NCBI GenBank assembly: GCA_021773275.1
Contig: JAJFKJ010000063.1
Coordinates: forward strand, 1-64,000
Direction of reading: 5' to 3'
DNA: 64,000 nucleotides
From: Gammaproteobacteria bacterium
Lineage (GTDB): Bacteria > Pseudomonadota > Gammaproteobacteria > JABCZS01
Shown piece after piece: positions 62,755 to 64,000 of this stretch (positions within the stretch are counted from its first letter, which is position 1; the number at the start of each line of letters is the position of its first letter). The translations under genes were made by a program, and so were the position numbers. Below the pieces are notes generated by a model that saw only the letters and a program-made list of their open reading frames with translations, did not search any database and was not told where the DNA came from.

Positions 62755-63183
62755 ATGGCACAACTACTAGAGTTTCTACAAAACCATTGGGTATTAACGG
62801 CACTTTTTATCGCATTTTTAGTAAGCTACATTGTTTATGAGCTTTTGATGCGTCGTGGTGGCGCTAACGGTGTGACACCGCAGAAAGCTGTACGGCTAAT
62901 CAACCAGAAGAAGTCAACCTTGTTTGATGTGCGCAGTGAAGAAAAATACAAACAAGGGCATATTATTGATGCCCAGCGGGCGGACCCTGACACCATAGAG
63001 GCTGCTTGTAAAAAGTTGAAGCTTAAGCCTGATGACACGATCATATTGGTTTGTCAGGCAGGGATTAGCGCAGGTAAAGCTGGCGCTAAATTAAAGAAGG
63101 CCGGCTACAAGAACATCTATAATATTACTGGCGGAATGAATGCTTGGAAGCAAGCTGATCTGCCTGTTGTGGCAAGCAAATAG
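62755..63183 (+). CDS. Membrane-anchored rhodanese-like protein (YibN type)
   Basis: A 142-residue protein with one N-terminal membrane helix (VLTALFIAFLVSYIVYELLM) and a rhodanese domain: TLFDVRSEEKYKQGHIIDAQ and the loop Cys in ILVCQAGISAGKAGAKL (Cys100), ending with the NITGGMNAWKQADLPV pattern. A sulfur-transfer role is likely but the partner is unknown. It lies before grxC and secB, the E. coli yibN-grxC-secB order. Confidence 0.93.
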   Translation: MAQLLEFLQNHWVLTALFIAFLVSYIVYELLMRRGGANGVTPQKAVRLINQKKSTLFDVRSEEKYKQGHIIDAQRADPDTIEAACKKLKLKPDDTIILVCQAGISAGKAGAKLKKAGYKNIYNITGGMNAWKQADLPVVASK

Positions 63184-63191
63184 GAGCGATA

Positions 63192-63446
63192 ATGCCTAAA
63201 GTTATCATTTACACCAAAGATTATTGCGGTTATTGCTTCCGTGCAAAAGATTTGCTGGATAATAAGCAAGTTAACTATACCGAACTTGATGTCACCAACG
63301 ACCCCGAAAAAGAGCAAGAAATGCGAGAACGCAGTGGCCGTACTACCGTGCCGCAGATATTTATCGATGCGCAGCACATAGGTGGCTGCGATGACCTATT
63401 TACTTTGGACAAAAGCGGAGAACTTGATAAACTACTAGTAAGTTAA
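63192..63446 (+). CDS. grxC: Glutaredoxin 3, with CGYC active site
   Basis: An 84-residue glutaredoxin: VIIYTKDYCGYCFRAKDLLD (Cys12, Cys15), a TVPQIFIDAQHIGGCDDLF glutathione-binding stretch and a conserved length. The usual CPYC is CGYC here, so the second position lacks Pro. It reduces disulfides with glutathione, supplied by gshB and recycled by gor. Eight bases separate it from the rhodanese gene. Confidence 0.95.
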   Translation: MPKVIIYTKDYCGYCFRAKDLLDNKQVNYTELDVTNDPEKEQEMRERSGRTTVPQIFIDAQHIGGCDDLFTLDKSGELDKLLVS

Positions 63447-63469
63447 ATTTTTTTGGATAAGGGTGCAGC

Positions 63470-64000
63470 ATGATTTTTGATAAAGACAAAGATAAAGACG
63501 AAGAACTTAAAGATAACAAAGACGCAGCTAAAAACGGCGGTGATAAAGGCGCTGCTGGCCCTGAGTTTGGCATCAAGGGTATTTACATTCGTGACTTATC
63601 TTTTGAAGCGCCTCATCCGCCAGAACCAGCTGCCGCTGATTGGCAGCCAGAGGTAAAATTCGAGTTAAATACACAAGCCCGGAAAATCGATGGTGATGAT
63701 TTTGAGGTTATCTTGAAATTAACTGTTACGGTTAAACAAGAGAAAAAAGTTGCCTTTATTGCCGAAGCACAACAAGGCGGTATGTTTACGCTACGTGGCT
63801 TTAGTGATGAGCAACGTGGCCAGATGCTCGGTAGTTTTTGCCCGAACACCTTATACCCTTATGCGCGTGAGTTAGTTTCTAATTTAGCAACGCGTGGCGG
63901 CTACCCACCGTTATACTTGGCACCGGTCAACTTTGATGCCTTATATCAAGACCACTTAAATCGTGTTAAGCAAGCGGGTGGCGGTCAAGCAAGCGAAGCG
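63470..64000 (+). CDS. secB: Protein-export chaperone SecB (runs off the window)
   Basis: At least 177 residues with no stop before the edge. ATG 63470 follows AAGGG. After a charged, Lys/Asp-rich N-terminal extension of about 35 residues comes FGIKGIYIRDLSFEAPHPPE, EVILKLTVTVKQEKKVAFIA and the C-terminal CPNTLYPYARELVSNLATRG and PPLYLAPVNFDALY blocks of SecB. It holds exported proteins unfolded for SecA. The extension is longer than in E. coli SecB. Confidence 0.96.
   Translation, partial: MIFDKDKDKDEELKDNKDAAKNGGDKGAAGPEFGIKGIYIRDLSFEAPHPPEPAAADWQPEVKFELNTQARKIDGDDFEVILKLTVTVKQEKKVAFIAEAQQGGMFTLRGFSDEQRGQMLGSFCPNTLYPYARELVSNLATRGGYPPLYLAPVNFDALYQDHLNRVKQAGGGQASEA

Overview
The window reads as chromosomal DNA of a moderately AT-leaning gammaproteobacterium. 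The support is conserved gammaproteobacterial gene order: trxA-rho, gpmI-envC next to a rhodanese-grxC-secB run, gshB ... tonB-yqgE-yqgF-pyrB, hemC-hemD-hemX-hemY, mutY-yggX and rpmB-rpmG. The species cannot be named from sequence reading alone. A type IVb pilus locus, a very large effector-like protein and many dispersed hairpin repeats would fit a host-associated or biofilm-forming aquatic lineage, but that is inference.

Layout. 1-2678: end of an MSHA-like minor pilin operon (mshC-tail, mshD-, mshO-, mshP-like); the last protein carries a seven-blade propeller. 2697-3275: yggT. 3429-14188: a complete type IVb pilus operon of the R64/Tcp type (pilL-N-O-P-Q-R-S), followed by a lipoprotein and two PilV-like tip proteins that share one domain. 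14185-20397: pilT, trmB, putP, an AsmA protein, mutY and yggX. 20398-27348: a tRNA-Phe, an NSS transporter, gor, rmuC, brnQ and glnA. 27390-34281: algC and coaBC, rpmB-rpmG, then metK-bioA-rsmE, three genes linked by S-adenosylmethionine. 34361-42514: a Bax-like hydrolase, an unknown protein, gshB, apbE, a two-partner secretion pore, tonB, yqgE, ruvX and pyrB. 42444-45749: a 1101-residue protein of unknown function. 45803-53386: hemW, rdgB, ispG, the haem operon and a vapBC module set directly in front of hemC. 53630-56641: a small orphan protein with a clear promoter and terminator, then two methyltransferases. 56664-64000: a repeat cluster, rho, trxA, ctpA, envC, gpmI, a rhodanese, grxC and secB, which runs off the window.

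How the genes work together. The first 15 kb encode machinery to assemble, retract (PilT) and tip-decorate pili: secretin PilN, platform PilR, ATPase PilQ, pilin PilS and candidate adhesins. metK makes the SAM that BioA uses as amino donor and that RsmE uses for methylation. The redox genes (gor, gshB, grxC, trxA) form a scattered glutathione/thioredoxin set. Cell-envelope maintenance is covered by envC, ctpA and the Bax-like protein.

Most notable for follow-up: a lipid-anchored paralogue of the PilV globular domain lying between PilS and the PilVs; the minor pilin-propeller fusion; the effector-like protein with a coiled coil and a lysine-rich patch; a compensatory-mutating double-hairpin repeat family mixed with a second repeat in a B-A'-B-A array before rho; a minus-strand terminator in the metK upstream region pointing to an unannotated small RNA; and an operator/promoter that may place hemCDXY under vapBC control.
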